DNA of 36,742 nt from Bacteroidales bacterium (GTDB lineage Bacteria > Bacteroidota > Bacteroidia > Bacteroidales > UBA932): contig JAFXUS010000081.1 of the NCBI GenBank assembly GCA_017535125.1, positions 1 to 36,742 on the forward strand, in the 5' to 3' direction. The notes under the pieces are model-generated. The model saw nothing but the letters and a program-made list of their open reading frames with translations. It searched no databases and was not told the DNA's origin. Below, one piece after another: positions 17,357 to 24,395 of this stretch. The number at the start of each line of letters is the position of its first letter. The first letter of the stretch is position 1. The position numbers and the translations under genes are program-made.

Positions 17357-18054
17357 TAAGCATGAACGATCGTGCCGATCTTCTCCCCGTTCAAGAGGCG
17401 TGCCAGATTGCCGTCCTGCTCGACGTTGAAGACGATGACGGGGATAGGGCCCTGCTCGCAGAGGGCGTAGGCCGTCATGTCCATCACCTTGAGCTTGTCG
17501 GCGAGGGCCTTCTCGAAGGTCAGCTCGTCGTAGCGCTTCGCGCCCGGGTCCTTCTCCGGGTCGGCGGTATAGACGCCGTCCACGCGGGTGCCCTTCAGCA
17601 GGGCGTCCGCCCCGATCTCGAGGGCGCGCAGCGCGGCGCCGGAGTCGGTGGTGAAGAAAGGATTGCCGGTGCCGCCGGCGATGAGGGCCACGCCGCCGCG
17701 CTCCAGCACGGCCACGGCGTCCTCCTTCCTATAATAATGCGCGATGGGAGTCATCGGCGTCGCGGTGAAGACTTCCGCTTCCACGCCGAGACTGCGGATG
17801 GCGCCCGCGATGGCCAGGGCGTTCATGACGGTGGCAAGCATGCCCATGCGGTCGCCCGTGATGCGGTCGAAACCCCGGCCCACACCCTGCAGGCCGCGGA
17901 AAAGGTTGCCGCCGCCGTTGACCACGGCCACCTGATGGCCGGCCTTGACGGCCGCTACGATTTCCCGGGCGTACCGGAGGAGGTATTTTTCATCGATACC
18001 TTTGCCTGCGGGCCCTCCCAGGGACTCTCCGCTCAGCTTCAGCAAAACTCTCAT
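17356..18054 (-). CDS. pyrH: UMP kinase
   Basis: 232-residue amino-acid-kinase-fold enzyme that phosphorylates UMP to UDP as a hexamer. Visible blocks: MRVLLKLSGESLGG (phosphate loop), VVNGGGNLFRG (44-54), DRITGDRMGMLATVMNA (UMP/subunit contacts), GGTGNPFFTTDSGAALRA and the C-terminal KVMDMTAYALC. Length is normal. In many bacteria pyrH-frr follow rpsB-tsf; here the pair is on the opposite strand, with sdhC between it and that operon. Confidence 0.97.
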   Translation of the reverse strand: MRVLLKLSGESLGGPAGKGIDEKYLLRYAREIVAAVKAGHQVAVVNGGGNLFRGLQGVGRGFDRITGDRMGMLATVMNALAIAGAIRSLGVEAEVFTATPMTPIAHYYRKEDAVAVLERGGVALIAGGTGNPFFTTDSGAALRALEIGADALLKGTRVDGVYTADPEKDPGAKRYDELTFEKALADKLKVMDMTAYALCEQGPIPVIVFNVEQDGNLARLLNGEKIGTIVHA

Positions 18055-18096
18055 GGTTCTGTAATTCAGTTGTCGTTACGTGGTTTTAACCGATAA

Positions 18097-18128
18097 CAAA
18101 ATTATTGGAAAATTATGAAACTTGCAAG
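18097..18128 (-). promoter_or_regulatory. Promoter of pyrH-frr
   Basis: On the minus strand CTTG at 18128-18125, a 20-base spacer and TAATTTTG at 18104-18097 fit the phylum promoter with one mismatch in the -33 element. The -7 end lies 42 bases before the pyrH start. It is back to back with the sdhC promoter. Confidence 0.55.
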
Positions 18129-18136
18129 ATTCGGGT

Positions 18137-18144
18137 TATATTTG
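18137..18144 (+). promoter_or_regulatory. -7 element for sdhC
   Basis: TATATTTG followed by GCAGTCT, 28 bases before ATG 18173. It fits TAnnTTTG and carries the same GCAGTC discriminator as the tRNA and rRNA promoters. The -33 position holds only TATG. Confidence 0.6.
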
Positions 18145-18172
18145 CAGTCTAATCAGCATTAATCCCAACACG

Positions 18173-18898
18173 ATGTTCATATTCAATTCCTCTATCGGCA
18201 AGAAATTCGTCCAGGCGGTGAGTGGAGCCTTCCTGATTGTTTTCCTCCTTCTGCACGGGACGATCAACTTCTTCTCTGTGATCGATTCCTTCCTGGGCAC
18301 CTTCGGTTCCGTCGCGGCGGACGAGGCCCTCTTCAGCAAGGGAGACGGCATCTTCAAGCTGGGTTGCGACTTCATGTCCACTCCGTTCATCTCCATCATG
18401 GTTCCCATCCTCGCCCTCGGCTTCGTCGTCCACATCTGCTACGGCGGCTGGCTGACCTGGCAGAACATCCGCGCCCGCGGCGGCTGGAAGCGCTATGAGG
18501 TGGCCAGCAAGGCCGCCGTGGATTCCTGGTCCGCGAAGAACATGCTCGTGCTGGGCATCATGATCCTCGGCATCCTGGGCTTCCACCTGACCCATTTCTG
18601 GGCCAAGATGCAGCTCCCGGAAATGTTCGGCGTCGGCAACTTTGAGAACAATCCGTACCTCCTGCTGACCACCACGTTCAGCCGCTGGTGGGTCGTGGCG
18701 CTCTACATCGTGTGGTTCGTTGCCATCTGGTTCCACCTCGTGCACGGCTTCTGGAGCATGTTCCAGACCGTGGGCTGGAACGGCAAGACCTGGTTCAAGC
18801 GCGTCAAGGTAATCGGCGTGATCGTCGCCTCCCTGATCGTGTTCCTGTTCGTGGCCACCGCGATTAACGCCTTCATTCAGGCAAACTTCATCGCCTGA
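18173..18898 (+). CDS. sdhC: Succinate dehydrogenase/fumarate reductase cytochrome b subunit
   Basis: A 241-residue membrane protein with five predicted transmembrane helices (~residues 13-35, 75-100, 120-145, 165-190, 210-235). It matches the single-chain di-haem cytochrome b of Bacteroidota succinate:quinone oxidoreductase. Likely haem-ligand histidines lie in LLHGTINFF, FVVHICYGG, GFHLTHFW and WFHLVHGFW. It would anchor the SdhAB flavoprotein and iron-sulfur subunits and pass electrons to or from menaquinone. I start at ATG 18173; the longer frame adds residues from the promoter. In relatives sdhC is followed by sdhA and sdhB, but here the next genes are rplM-rpsI, so the partners must lie elsewhere. 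Confidence 0.93.
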   Translation: MFIFNSSIGKKFVQAVSGAFLIVFLLLHGTINFFSVIDSFLGTFGSVAADEALFSKGDGIFKLGCDFMSTPFISIMVPILALGFVVHICYGGWLTWQNIRARGGWKRYEVASKAAVDSWSAKNMLVLGIMILGILGFHLTHFWAKMQLPEMFGVGNFENNPYLLLTTTFSRWWVVALYIVWFVAIWFHLVHGFWSMFQTVGWNGKTWFKRVKVIGVIVASLIVFLFVATAINAFIQANFIA

Positions 18899-18901
18899 TA
18901 G

Positions 18902-18952
18902 CGTCATTCCGGGCTCCATTGCCGTCATTCGCCGGCTTGACCGGCGAATCTC
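18902..18952 (+). repeat. REP-like element, half copy plus full copy B
   Basis: A truncated left half (GTCATTCCGGGCTCC, 18903-18917) is followed directly by a full element at 18924-18952: GTC, ATTCGCCGG, loop CTTGA minus its overlap with the stem, CCGGCGAAT, CTC. The full copy has a 9-bp stem. It differs from copy F at 31332-31361 only in the loop. Confidence 0.8.
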
Positions 18953-18971
18953 CCTTCGGGGTTTGTTTTTT
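18952..18971 (+). terminator. Possible sdhC terminator overlapping the rplM promoter
   Basis: CCC, TTCG tetraloop, GGG (18952-18961), then TTTGTTTTTT. The stem is only 3 bp but has the very stable UUCG loop and a long T-tract. The TTTG of the tract is also the -33 element of the rplM promoter. The preceding REP hairpin may help. Confidence 0.35.
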
Positions 18972-18992
18972 CAGAATAAATGACTACCTTTG
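18962..18992 (+). promoter_or_regulatory. Promoter of rplM-rpsI-rpsB-tsf
   Basis: TTTG at 18962-18965, 19-base spacer, TACCTTTG at 18985-18992: a complete match to the phylum consensus. It is followed by GCGGTCCCT, nearly the same discriminator as the tRNA-Leu and 16S promoters. The transcript would have a leader of about 50 bases. Confidence 0.85.
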
Positions 18993-19025
18993 CGGTCCCT
19001 ATTTTGTGTAGGGATCGCAATTTTT
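18993..19025 (+). promoter_or_regulatory. Hairpin with T-tract in the rplM leader
   Basis: CCCTA (18997-19001) pairs with TAGGG (19009-19013) around TTTTGTG. On DNA the stem extends to 10 bp (bases from 18992 pair with those to 19018), but the predicted transcription start would leave only the inner part in RNA. AATTTTTATT follows. It could act as a 5'-cap hairpin that stabilises the mRNA or as a weak attenuator. Confidence 0.4.
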
Positions 19026-19049
19026 ATTAACTTATTAAAGATCAAGACA

Positions 19050-19502
19050 GTGGACACACAAAGCTACAAAACTGTTTCGCTTAACAAAGCGACGGTTGAC
19101 AAGAAGTGGGTTGTCATTGACGCGACTGATCTCGCTCTTGGTCGTCTCGCTTCCCGCGTGGCGCTTGTCCTTCGTGGCAAGACCAAGCCGGGTTTTACCC
19201 CGCACGTCGACTGCGGTGACAACGTCATCGTGATCAACGCGGAGAAAGTGGCCCTCAGCGGCAAGAAGATGACCGACCGGGTTTACACCCGCTACACCGG
19301 CTATCCCGGTGGACAGCGGTTCACGACCCCGAAGGAGATCCTCGCCAAGCAGCCTACCGAACTCGTCCGGAGAGCAGTCAAGGGTATGCTCCCGAAGACC
19401 CGTCTTGGTGCCGACCAGCTCAACAACCTGTTCATCTACGCAGGTCCCGAGCACCCGCACCAGGCCCAGAACCCGAAAGAAATCAAGTTGGACGAAATTT
19501 AA
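19050..19502 (+). CDS. rplM: 50S ribosomal protein L13
   Basis: 150-residue L13, an early-assembly protein of the large subunit. Blocks: MDTQSYKTVSLNKATV at the start, WVVIDATDLALGRLAS, NAEKVALSGKKMTDRVY and AVKGMLPKTRLGADQLNNL. The start is GTG at 19050, which gives the MDTxSYKT beginning seen in other Bacteroidota; the frame extends upstream to 18990 but only through leader sequence. rpsI follows after 9 bases. Confidence 0.96.
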   Translation: MDTQSYKTVSLNKATVDKKWVVIDATDLALGRLASRVALVLRGKTKPGFTPHVDCGDNVIVINAEKVALSGKKMTDRVYTRYTGYPGGQRFTTPKEILAKQPTELVRRAVKGMLPKTRLGADQLNNLFIYAGPEHPHQAQNPKEIKLDEI

Positions 19503-19511
19503 ACAGAGCAA

Positions 19512-19901
19512 ATGGAACAGACACACGCCCTTGGAAGACGTAAAGCAGCTGTCGCTCGCGTTTATCTCACTCCCGGTGCTGGCAACGTCACGGTCAACGG
19601 CCGTCCCCTCGAGAGCTACTTCGCGCTCGAGTCCCTCCGTTACATCGTGAACCAGCCGTTCGAAGTCACCTCGACCCTCGGCCAGTTTGACGCGAAGGTC
19701 ACCGTCATCGGCGGTGGCGTGAAAGGTCAGGCTGAAGCCATCCGTCTGGGTGTCGCCCGCGCCCTCAGCGAGTTGGACCGTGAAGCTTACCGTTCTGCAC
19801 TGAAGGCCGCCGGTTTCCTCACCCGCGATGCACGCGAGGTCGAGCGCAAGAAGCCGGGTCAGCCGGGTGCACGCCGCCGCTTCCAGTTCAGTAAACGTTA
19901 G
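19512..19901 (+). CDS. rpsI: 30S ribosomal protein S9
   Basis: 129-residue S9, whose C-terminal tail reaches the P-site tRNA. Conserved parts: [16 protein letters not shown], the [19 protein letters not shown] core, and the basic end [17 protein letters not shown], with the universal final SKR. Length is normal. A 182-base structured gap separates it from rpsB. Confidence 0.98.
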   Translation: MEQTHALGRRKAAVARVYLTPGAGNVTVNGRPLESYFALESLRYIVNQPFEVTSTLGQFDAKVTVIGGGVKGQAEAIRLGVARALSELDREAYRSALKAAGFLTRDAREVERKKPGQPGARRRFQFSKR

Positions 19902-19906
19902 TTACT

Positions 19907-20047
19907 GCCCGTTTTACGGCACAGCCGCGGTTCCAAACTTCCGGTGTCCGTGAGGACCGAGACGGGAAGTTGCCGCGCTGCGGAAAAGGCCGGAGACCGA
20001 ACGAGGTTCGCTACTCCGCCTTGAAGAAAAGAGACCCCGACACGGGG
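19907..20047 (+). ncRNA. Candidate structured leader of rpsB (three hairpins)
   Basis: Hairpin 1 (19922-19980) is a long rod: CAG/CTG, CGCGG/CCGCG with one bulge, then CA-ACTTCC/GGAAGTTG with a bulged A, then GTCC/GGAC closed by a GTGA (GNRA) tetraloop. Hairpin 2 (19988-20020): CGGAG/CTCCG outside and CGAAC/GTTCG inside. Hairpin 3 (20035-20047): CCCCG/CGGGG around ACA. A small GCC/GGC hairpin precedes them. None has a T-tract, so they are not intrinsic terminators, and no promoter consensus lies in the gap. It ends 36 bases before the rpsB start, the place where S2 autoregulatory leaders occur in other phyla. Function is inferred. Confidence 0.5.
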
Positions 20048-20083
20048 ACAGTTTAGAACAAAACAAAAAACAACAGACACACA

Positions 20084-20899
20084 ATGTCACGTACAAATTT
20101 CCAGGAATTGCTTGATGCAGGCGTTCACTTCGGCCACCTGGCCCGCAAGTGGAACCCTAAGATGGCTCCCTATATCTTCGATCAGAAGAACGGAATCCAC
20201 ATCATCGACCTGCACAAGACCATCGGCAAGATCGATGAGGCTGCCGAGGAGATGAAGCAGCTGGCCAAATCCGGCCGCAAAATCCTCTTCGTCGCCACCA
20301 AGAAGCAGGCCAAGGATCTCGTCAAGGATAAGGCCACCGCGGTCAACATGCCCTCCATCACGGAGCGCTGGGCCGGCGGTATGCTGACCAATTTCCCGAC
20401 GATCCGCAAGGCCGTCAAGAAAATGTCCACCATCGACAAGATGAAAGAGGACGGTACCTTCGAGAAGCTCGCCAAGCGTGAGCGTCTGCAGGTCGACCGT
20501 CAGCGCGCAAAGCTCGAGAAGAACCTCGGTTCTATCCGCGACATGAGCCGCCTTCCTTCCGCCCTGTTCGTCATCGACGTCCAGAAGGAAGCCAACGCCG
20601 TCAAAGAGGCCAACCGCCTCAACATCCCGGTATTCGCAATGGTTGATACTTGTTGCGATCCCACCCCGATTGATTATGTGATACCGGCGAACGACGATGC
20701 GACGAAGTCCATCGAATGCGTGCTGAACGTTCTCTGCGCAGCCATCCAGGAAGGCCTCGACGAGCGCAAGCTCGAGAAGGACAAGGAGGTTGTCGAAGAG
20801 CCCGTGGCGGAAGAGGCCCCGAAGCCGGCCGCCCGAAAGCTCCGCGCCCGCAAGGGTGGCAAGGACGCCGAAGAGAAAGCCGAAGAGGCAGCCGAATAA
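20084..20899 (+). CDS. rpsB: 30S ribosomal protein S2 with charged C-terminal tail
   Basis: 271-residue S2. The core (1-~225) shows FQELLDAGVHFGHLARKWNPKM, the GRKILFVATKKQAKD segment, ERWAGGMLTNFPTIRK and PSALFVIDVQKEANAVKEA, DTCCDP and IPANDDATKSIE. The final ~45 residues are a charged, Ala/Glu/Lys-rich extension (EEPVAEEAPKPAARKL, then RARKGGKDAEEKAEEAAE) similar in composition to the tail of L17 in this window. It is followed by a REP-like element and tsf. Confidence 0.97.
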   Translation: MSRTNFQELLDAGVHFGHLARKWNPKMAPYIFDQKNGIHIIDLHKTIGKIDEAAEEMKQLAKSGRKILFVATKKQAKDLVKDKATAVNMPSITERWAGGMLTNFPTIRKAVKKMSTIDKMKEDGTFEKLAKRERLQVDRQRAKLEKNLGSIRDMSRLPSALFVIDVQKEANAVKEANRLNIPVFAMVDTCCDPTPIDYVIPANDDATKSIECVLNVLCAAIQEGLDERKLEKDKEVVEEPVAEEAPKPAARKLRARKGGKDAEEKAEEAAE

Positions 20900-20918
20900 T
20901 TATCCATTTGTAATACAT

Positions 20919-20945
20919 GTCATCCCCGGCTTGACCGGGGATCTC
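20919..20945 (+). repeat. REP-like palindrome, copy C (rpsB-tsf gap)
   Basis: GTC, ATCCCCGG (20922-20929), loop CTTGA, CCGGGGAT, CTC. Perfect 8-bp stem. It fills about half of the rpsB-tsf gap, inside what should be one transcript, 15 bases before the tsf start codon. Confidence 0.85.
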
Positions 20946-20959
20946 AAACCAAGAAAGTT

Positions 20960-21955
20960 ATGGCAATTACTGCAGCAGATGTAATGAAACTCCGGAAGAT
21001 GACTTCCGCGGGTATGATGGACTGCAAGAAGGCCCTCGAGGAAGCTGAAGGCGACTTCGAGAAGGCCATCGGCATCATCCGTGAGAAGGGCAAGCTCGTG
21101 GCCGCCAAGCGTGCGGACCGTGAGACTTCCGAGGGTGCGGTGAAGGCCCGCGTGGCCGGCGGCAAGGCGATCCTCGTCTGCCTCGGCTGCGAGACCGACT
21201 TCGTGTCCCGCAACGCTGACTTCCAGAACCTCGCCAACGCGATCGCCGACGTGGCCATCGCCAACTGCCCGGCTGATCTCGAAGGCCTGAAGGCCTGCAA
21301 GATGGCTGACGGTTACACCGTCGAGGAGGCCGTCGAGGCCCAGACCGGCAAGACCGGTGAGAAGCACGTTCTCGCTTACTACGCGATTGTGGAGGCTCCC
21401 TTCGTGGTCGAGTACATCCACACGCTCAACGGTAAGCTCGGCGCCCTCGTGGGCTTCAACAAGGAAGTCCCCGCGGAGCTCGCCAAGGGTATCGTGATGC
21501 AGGTCGCATCCATGAACCCGGTGGCCATCTCCCCGGCTGACTGCCCGGCCGAGGTGCTCGAGAACGAGAAGAAGATCGCGATCGAGAAGACCAAGGAAGA
21601 GCAGGTCCAGAAGGCCGTTGACGCCGCCCTCAAGAAGGCCGGCATCAACCCCGCCCACGTGGACAGCGAGGATCACATCGAGTCCAACACCGCCAAGGGC
21701 TGGATCACCCCGGAGCAGGCCGCCCAGGCCCGCGAGATCATCAAGACCGTCGGTGCCGAGAAGGCTGCGAACCTTCCCGCCCAGATGGTCGAGAATATCG
21801 CCAACGGCCGTGTCCAGAAGTTCCTCAAGGAGAACACCCTGATGGAGCAGGAGTACCAGATGGCCGACGACAAGTCCACCGTCGCCCAGGCGCTCGCCGC
21901 CTTCGACAAGGACGCCAAGGTCGTCGCTACCAAGCGCTTCTCCCTGAACGATTAA
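20960..21955 (+). CDS. tsf: Elongation factor Ts
   Basis: 331-residue nucleotide-exchange factor for EF-Tu. The N-terminal UBA-like domain ([35 protein letters not shown]) is followed by the catalytic [10 protein letters not shown] motif (~residues 74-83) that displaces Mg from EF-Tu. The two core subdomains and a Bacteroidota-type C-terminal helix ([18 protein letters not shown]) complete the protein. Last gene before a strong terminator. Confidence 0.97.
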   Translation: MAITAADVMKLRKMTSAGMMDCKKALEEAEGDFEKAIGIIREKGKLVAAKRADRETSEGAVKARVAGGKAILVCLGCETDFVSRNADFQNLANAIADVAIANCPADLEGLKACKMADGYTVEEAVEAQTGKTGEKHVLAYYAIVEAPFVVEYIHTLNGKLGALVGFNKEVPAELAKGIVMQVASMNPVAISPADCPAEVLENEKKIAIEKTKEEQVQKAVDAALKKAGINPAHVDSEDHIESNTAKGWITPEQAAQAREIIKTVGAEKAANLPAQMVENIANGRVQKFLKENTLMEQEYQMADDKSTVAQALAAFDKDAKVVATKRFSLND

Positions 21956-21980
21956 GCGCGGCAGCGCTTAATCGTCCTGT

Positions 21981-22012
21981 AAGAAGGAGGGCCATCCGGC
22001 CCTCCTTCTTTG
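21981..22012 (+). terminator. Intrinsic terminator of the rplM-rpsI-rpsB-tsf operon
   Basis: AAGAAGGAGGGCC (21981-21993), loop ATCC, GGCCCTCCTTCTT (21998-22010): a perfect 13-bp stem followed by TGCTTTATAT, beginning 25 bases after the tsf stop. Confidence 0.85.
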
Positions 22013-22140
22013 CTTTATATGCGCCCTTCACTTCGTTCCGGGCGGCGGCTCCGCTGCTTCGATGCTGCGCATCTCGCTGACGCTTCACCGCACGCCTGAT
22101 GGCGTCTCGCTTCGCTCGTAAGCAATTTCCGGCACCGGAA
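22013..22140 (+). other. Non-coding stretch with short inverted repeats
   Basis: No supported gene. The stretch is built of recurrent CTTCG/GCTTC units (CTTCACTTCGTTCC, GCTTCGATG, GCTTCGCTCG) and small palindromes such as TTCCGG-CA-CCGGAA (22127-22140). It leads directly into REP copy D and a terminator hairpin, although the tsf transcript has already met a strong terminator. It may be decayed sequence or part of a small untranslated transcript. Confidence 0.4.
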
Positions 22141-22167
22141 GCAATCCCCGACTTGATCGGGGACCTC
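22141..22167 (+). repeat. REP-like palindrome, copy D (diverged)
   Basis: ATCCCCGA (22144-22151), CTTGA-type loop, then TCGGGGAC and CTC. The head reads GCA instead of GTC and one stem pair is lost, so this is the most diverged copy in the window. It lies between the tsf terminator and the flippase gene. Confidence 0.65.
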
Positions 22168-22175
22168 ATTAAAGA

Positions 22176-22203
22176 ATAGCTCGCTGCATGCGAGCTATTT
22201 TTT
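22176..22203 (+). terminator. Perfect terminator hairpin in front of the flippase promoter
   Basis: ATAGCTCGC (22176-22184), loop TGCAT, GCGAGCTAT (22190-22198), then TTTTTTG. A 9-bp perfect stem with a T-tract. No recognised gene lies between it and the tsf terminator 160 bases upstream, so it either backs that terminator up or ends a small RNA. Its T-tract touches the -7 element of the next gene. Confidence 0.75.
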
Positions 22204-22204
22204 G

Positions 22205-22212
22205 TATATTTG
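22205..22212 (+). promoter_or_regulatory. -7 element for the flippase operon
   Basis: TATATTTG fits TAnnTTTG and ends 8 bases before ATG 22221, which implies a leader of only a few bases. The -33 region falls within the terminator hairpin and has no TTTG. Confidence 0.5.
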
Positions 22213-22220
22213 TCCTTCGT

Positions 22221-23672
22221 ATGAATCTGAAGAGTCTTGCGAAGGATACGGCGCTCTACGGGCTGGTGAGCATCGTCGGCAGGTTCCTGAACTACCTGCT
22301 GGTGCCGGTGCACACCTACATGATTCCGGCGGAGAGCGGCGGGTACGGCGTCGTGTCCAACCTGTACGCCTACACGGCGCTCTTCTTCGCGCTGCTGACC
22401 TTCGGCATGGAGACGACCCTGTTCCGCTTCGCGAACAAACCGGACACGGACGACAAGATGGTGTATAGCAACGCCCTCCGGATGGTGGGCGGCGTGGGCC
22501 TCGGTTTCCTGGCGCTGGTCTTTCTGCTGTTGAAGCCGATTTCCGGGGCCATGGGCTACGGGGCGCATCCGGAATACATCGGCATGTTCGCGCTGATCAC
22601 GGCGCAGGACGCCTTCCAGGCCGTGATGTTCAGCCGCCTGCGGCAGCAGCGCCGGCCGATACGCTTCGTGGTGCTGAAGCTGTCCTTCATCGTCCTGAGC
22701 GTCCTGCTGAACCTGTTCATTTTCTATGTGTTGAAGCGGATGCCGTCGATGCAGGGACTCTTCGAACAGTTCAATGCCGGAGCCGGCCTGATATTCGTCG
22801 CGAACCTGATCTGCACCACGATGGTCTCGTTCCTCTTCATTCCGGAGATCCGGGGCATCGCCTACGGCTTCGACAAGGGCATGGCGAAGGAGATGCTGCG
22901 CTACTCCTGGCCGCTGCTGCTCCTGAGCGTGGTGGGCGTGCTGAACCAGGTCTCGGACAAGATCCTGCTGCCGAAACTGATGCCGGGTGAGGAGGGCATG
23001 GTACAGCTGGGCATCTACGGCGCCTGCGTCAAGCTGGCGATGGTGATGGCCTTGCTCACGCAGGCCTTCCGCTATGCCTATGAGCCCATCGTCTTTGCGG
23101 ACAGCAAGGACAAGAACAGCCCCGCGACGCTGGCCGACGGGACCAAATATTTCATCATCTTCACCCTGTTCGCGTTCCTGGCGGTGATGATCTATCTGCC
23201 GCTGCTGCAGCATTTCATCGGCGGCGACTACCGGGACGGCCTCGGCGTCATCCCCATCGTGATGATGGCGGAGATCTTCATGGGCGTCTATTTCAACCTG
23301 TCCTTCTGGTACAAGCTGACCGACCAGAACTGGTGGGGCGCCATCATCAGCGCCATCGGCGTGGCAGTGATGATCGGCATCAACATTCTCTTCGTGCCGA
23401 AGATCGGCTACTGGGCCTGCGCCTGGGGCGGATTCGCCGGCTACGGCATCCCGATGCTGATCAGCTACTTCCTCGGGCAGAAGAAATTCCCCGTCCCGTA
23501 CGACCTCAAGGCCATCGGCAAATTCGCGCTGCTCGCGGGCGCACTGTTCGCGATCTACTGGTTCTGGCTGCGCACCCTGCCCGCATGGCTGCAGATGACG
23601 CTCGGAACGCTGCTGCTCGGGGCGTACGGCCTCACAGCCTGGAAAGAAATCAAAACAACCAAAGCAATATGA
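22221..23672 (+). CDS. Lipid-linked glycan flippase-like protein (MATE/Wzx superfamily)
   Basis: A 483-residue inner-membrane protein with about 12-14 hydrophobic helices, of the polysaccharide biosynthesis/flippase type. The start MNLKSLAKDTALYGLVSIVGRFLNYLL and TLFRFANKPD are typical; the middle has SWPLLLLSVVGVLNQVSDKILL, and loops contain short charged stretches. Members move undecaprenyl-linked sugars across the inner membrane for capsule, O-antigen or glycoprotein glycans. No glycosyltransferase genes lie nearby, so its substrate is unknown. ATG 22221 is chosen over an upstream extension through the terminator. Its stop overlaps the start of the cyclophilin gene (ATGA). Confidence 0.88.
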   Translation: MNLKSLAKDTALYGLVSIVGRFLNYLLVPVHTYMIPAESGGYGVVSNLYAYTALFFALLTFGMETTLFRFANKPDTDDKMVYSNALRMVGGVGLGFLALVFLLLKPISGAMGYGAHPEYIGMFALITAQDAFQAVMFSRLRQQRRPIRFVVLKLSFIVLSVLLNLFIFYVLKRMPSMQGLFEQFNAGAGLIFVANLICTTMVSFLFIPEIRGIAYGFDKGMAKEMLRYSWPLLLLSVVGVLNQVSDKILLPKLMPGEEGMVQLGIYGACVKLAMVMALLTQAFRYAYEPIVFADSKDKNSPATLADGTKYFIIFTLFAFLAVMIYLPLLQHFIGGDYRDGLGVIPIVMMAEIFMGVYFNLSFWYKLTDQNWWGAIISAIGVAVMIGINILFVPKIGYWACAWGGFAGYGIPMLISYFLGQKKFPVPYDLKAIGKFALLAGALFAIYWFWLRTLPAWLQMTLGTLLLGAYGLTAWKEIKTTKAI

Positions 23673-24349
23673 AACGAATTTTAACAATCACCCTCTGCTG
23701 CCTCGGCGCCGCTGCGATGCTCTGCAGCTGCGGCGGGAATGCCGCCAAGAAAGCCGCGAAGGACGCGGAAAAGGCTGCCGCCGACTCGATCGCGGCAGCG
23801 GAGCAAACCAAACGCACCATGGACAAAATCGCCAACCTGCCGGCCGAGCCGGTCTTCGACATCATCACCTCGATGGGTGTCATCAAGGTCAAACTGTATG
23901 CGGACACGCCCAAGCACCGCGAGAACTTCGCCAAGCTGGCGCTTGAGAAGTACTATGACGGCATCCTCTTCCACCGCGTCATCAAAGGCTTCATGATCCA
24001 GGCCGGCGATCCGCTGTCCAAGGACCCTGCCAACAAGGCTCGCTTCGGCACGGGCGGCCCGGACTACACCGTCCCCGCCGAGTTCGTGCCTGAGCACAAT
24101 CACAAGAAGGGCGCCCTGGCCGCTGCCCGCCGCGGCGACGCCGTCAACCCGTACAAGGAATCCTCCGGTTCCCAGTTCTATCTGGTGCAGGATGCGGCCA
24201 ACTGCGCGCAGCTGGACGGCGCCTACACCGTGTTCGGCGAGACGATCGAAGGTCTCGACGTGATCGACAAGATCGCTTCCGTGCAGACCGACAACCGCGA
24301 CTGCCCCCTGCAGGATGTAAAAATTATTACGATCAAACTTGCCGAATAG
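23669..24349 (+). CDS. Cyclophilin-type peptidyl-prolyl isomerase, lipoprotein
   Basis: A 226-residue predicted lipoprotein (LCSC lipobox, C21) with an Ala/Lys-rich linker (residues ~24-55, likely helical) and a cyclophilin domain from ~60 to the end. Active-site landmarks: FHRVIKGFMIQAGDP (with the catalytic Arg of FHRV), GALAAARRGD, SGSQFYLV and YTVFGETIEGLDVIDKI. It should assist folding of periplasmic or outer-membrane proteins. Translation is coupled to the flippase gene by a 4-base overlap. Confidence 0.94.
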   Translation: MKRILTITLCCLGAAAMLCSCGGNAAKKAAKDAEKAAADSIAAAEQTKRTMDKIANLPAEPVFDIITSMGVIKVKLYADTPKHRENFAKLALEKYYDGILFHRVIKGFMIQAGDPLSKDPANKARFGTGGPDYTVPAEFVPEHNHKKGALAAARRGDAVNPYKESSGSQFYLVQDAANCAQLDGAYTVFGETIEGLDVIDKIASVQTDNRDCPLQDVKIITIKLAE

Positions 24350-24395
24350 TTTTTTGGCACAGAACTTGATATTTACCTAAACCGAATAGTTTTTT
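24342..24395 (+). repeat. 14-bp direct repeat around the end of the cyclophilin gene
   Basis: CCGAATAGTTTTTT occurs at 24342-24355, spanning the last codons and stop of the gene, and again at 24382-24395. The second copy lies in a region of alternative pairings: ACCTAAA (24375-24381) can pair with TTTAGGT further on, and TAAACC with GGTTTA. The likely origin is a short tandem duplication. Confidence 0.6.

Noticed and set aside
20035..20047. Hairpin 3 before rpsB as a terminator of rpsI
   Set aside because: No T-tract follows (ACAGTTTAG), and rpsB has no promoter of its own in the gap.
21927..23687. A 586-codon open frame on the minus strand opposite the flippase gene
   Set aside because: The flippase on the plus strand has clear membrane helices; the antisense translation is low-complexity, rich in His/Gln/Arg/Glu, typical of shadow frames in GC-rich DNA.
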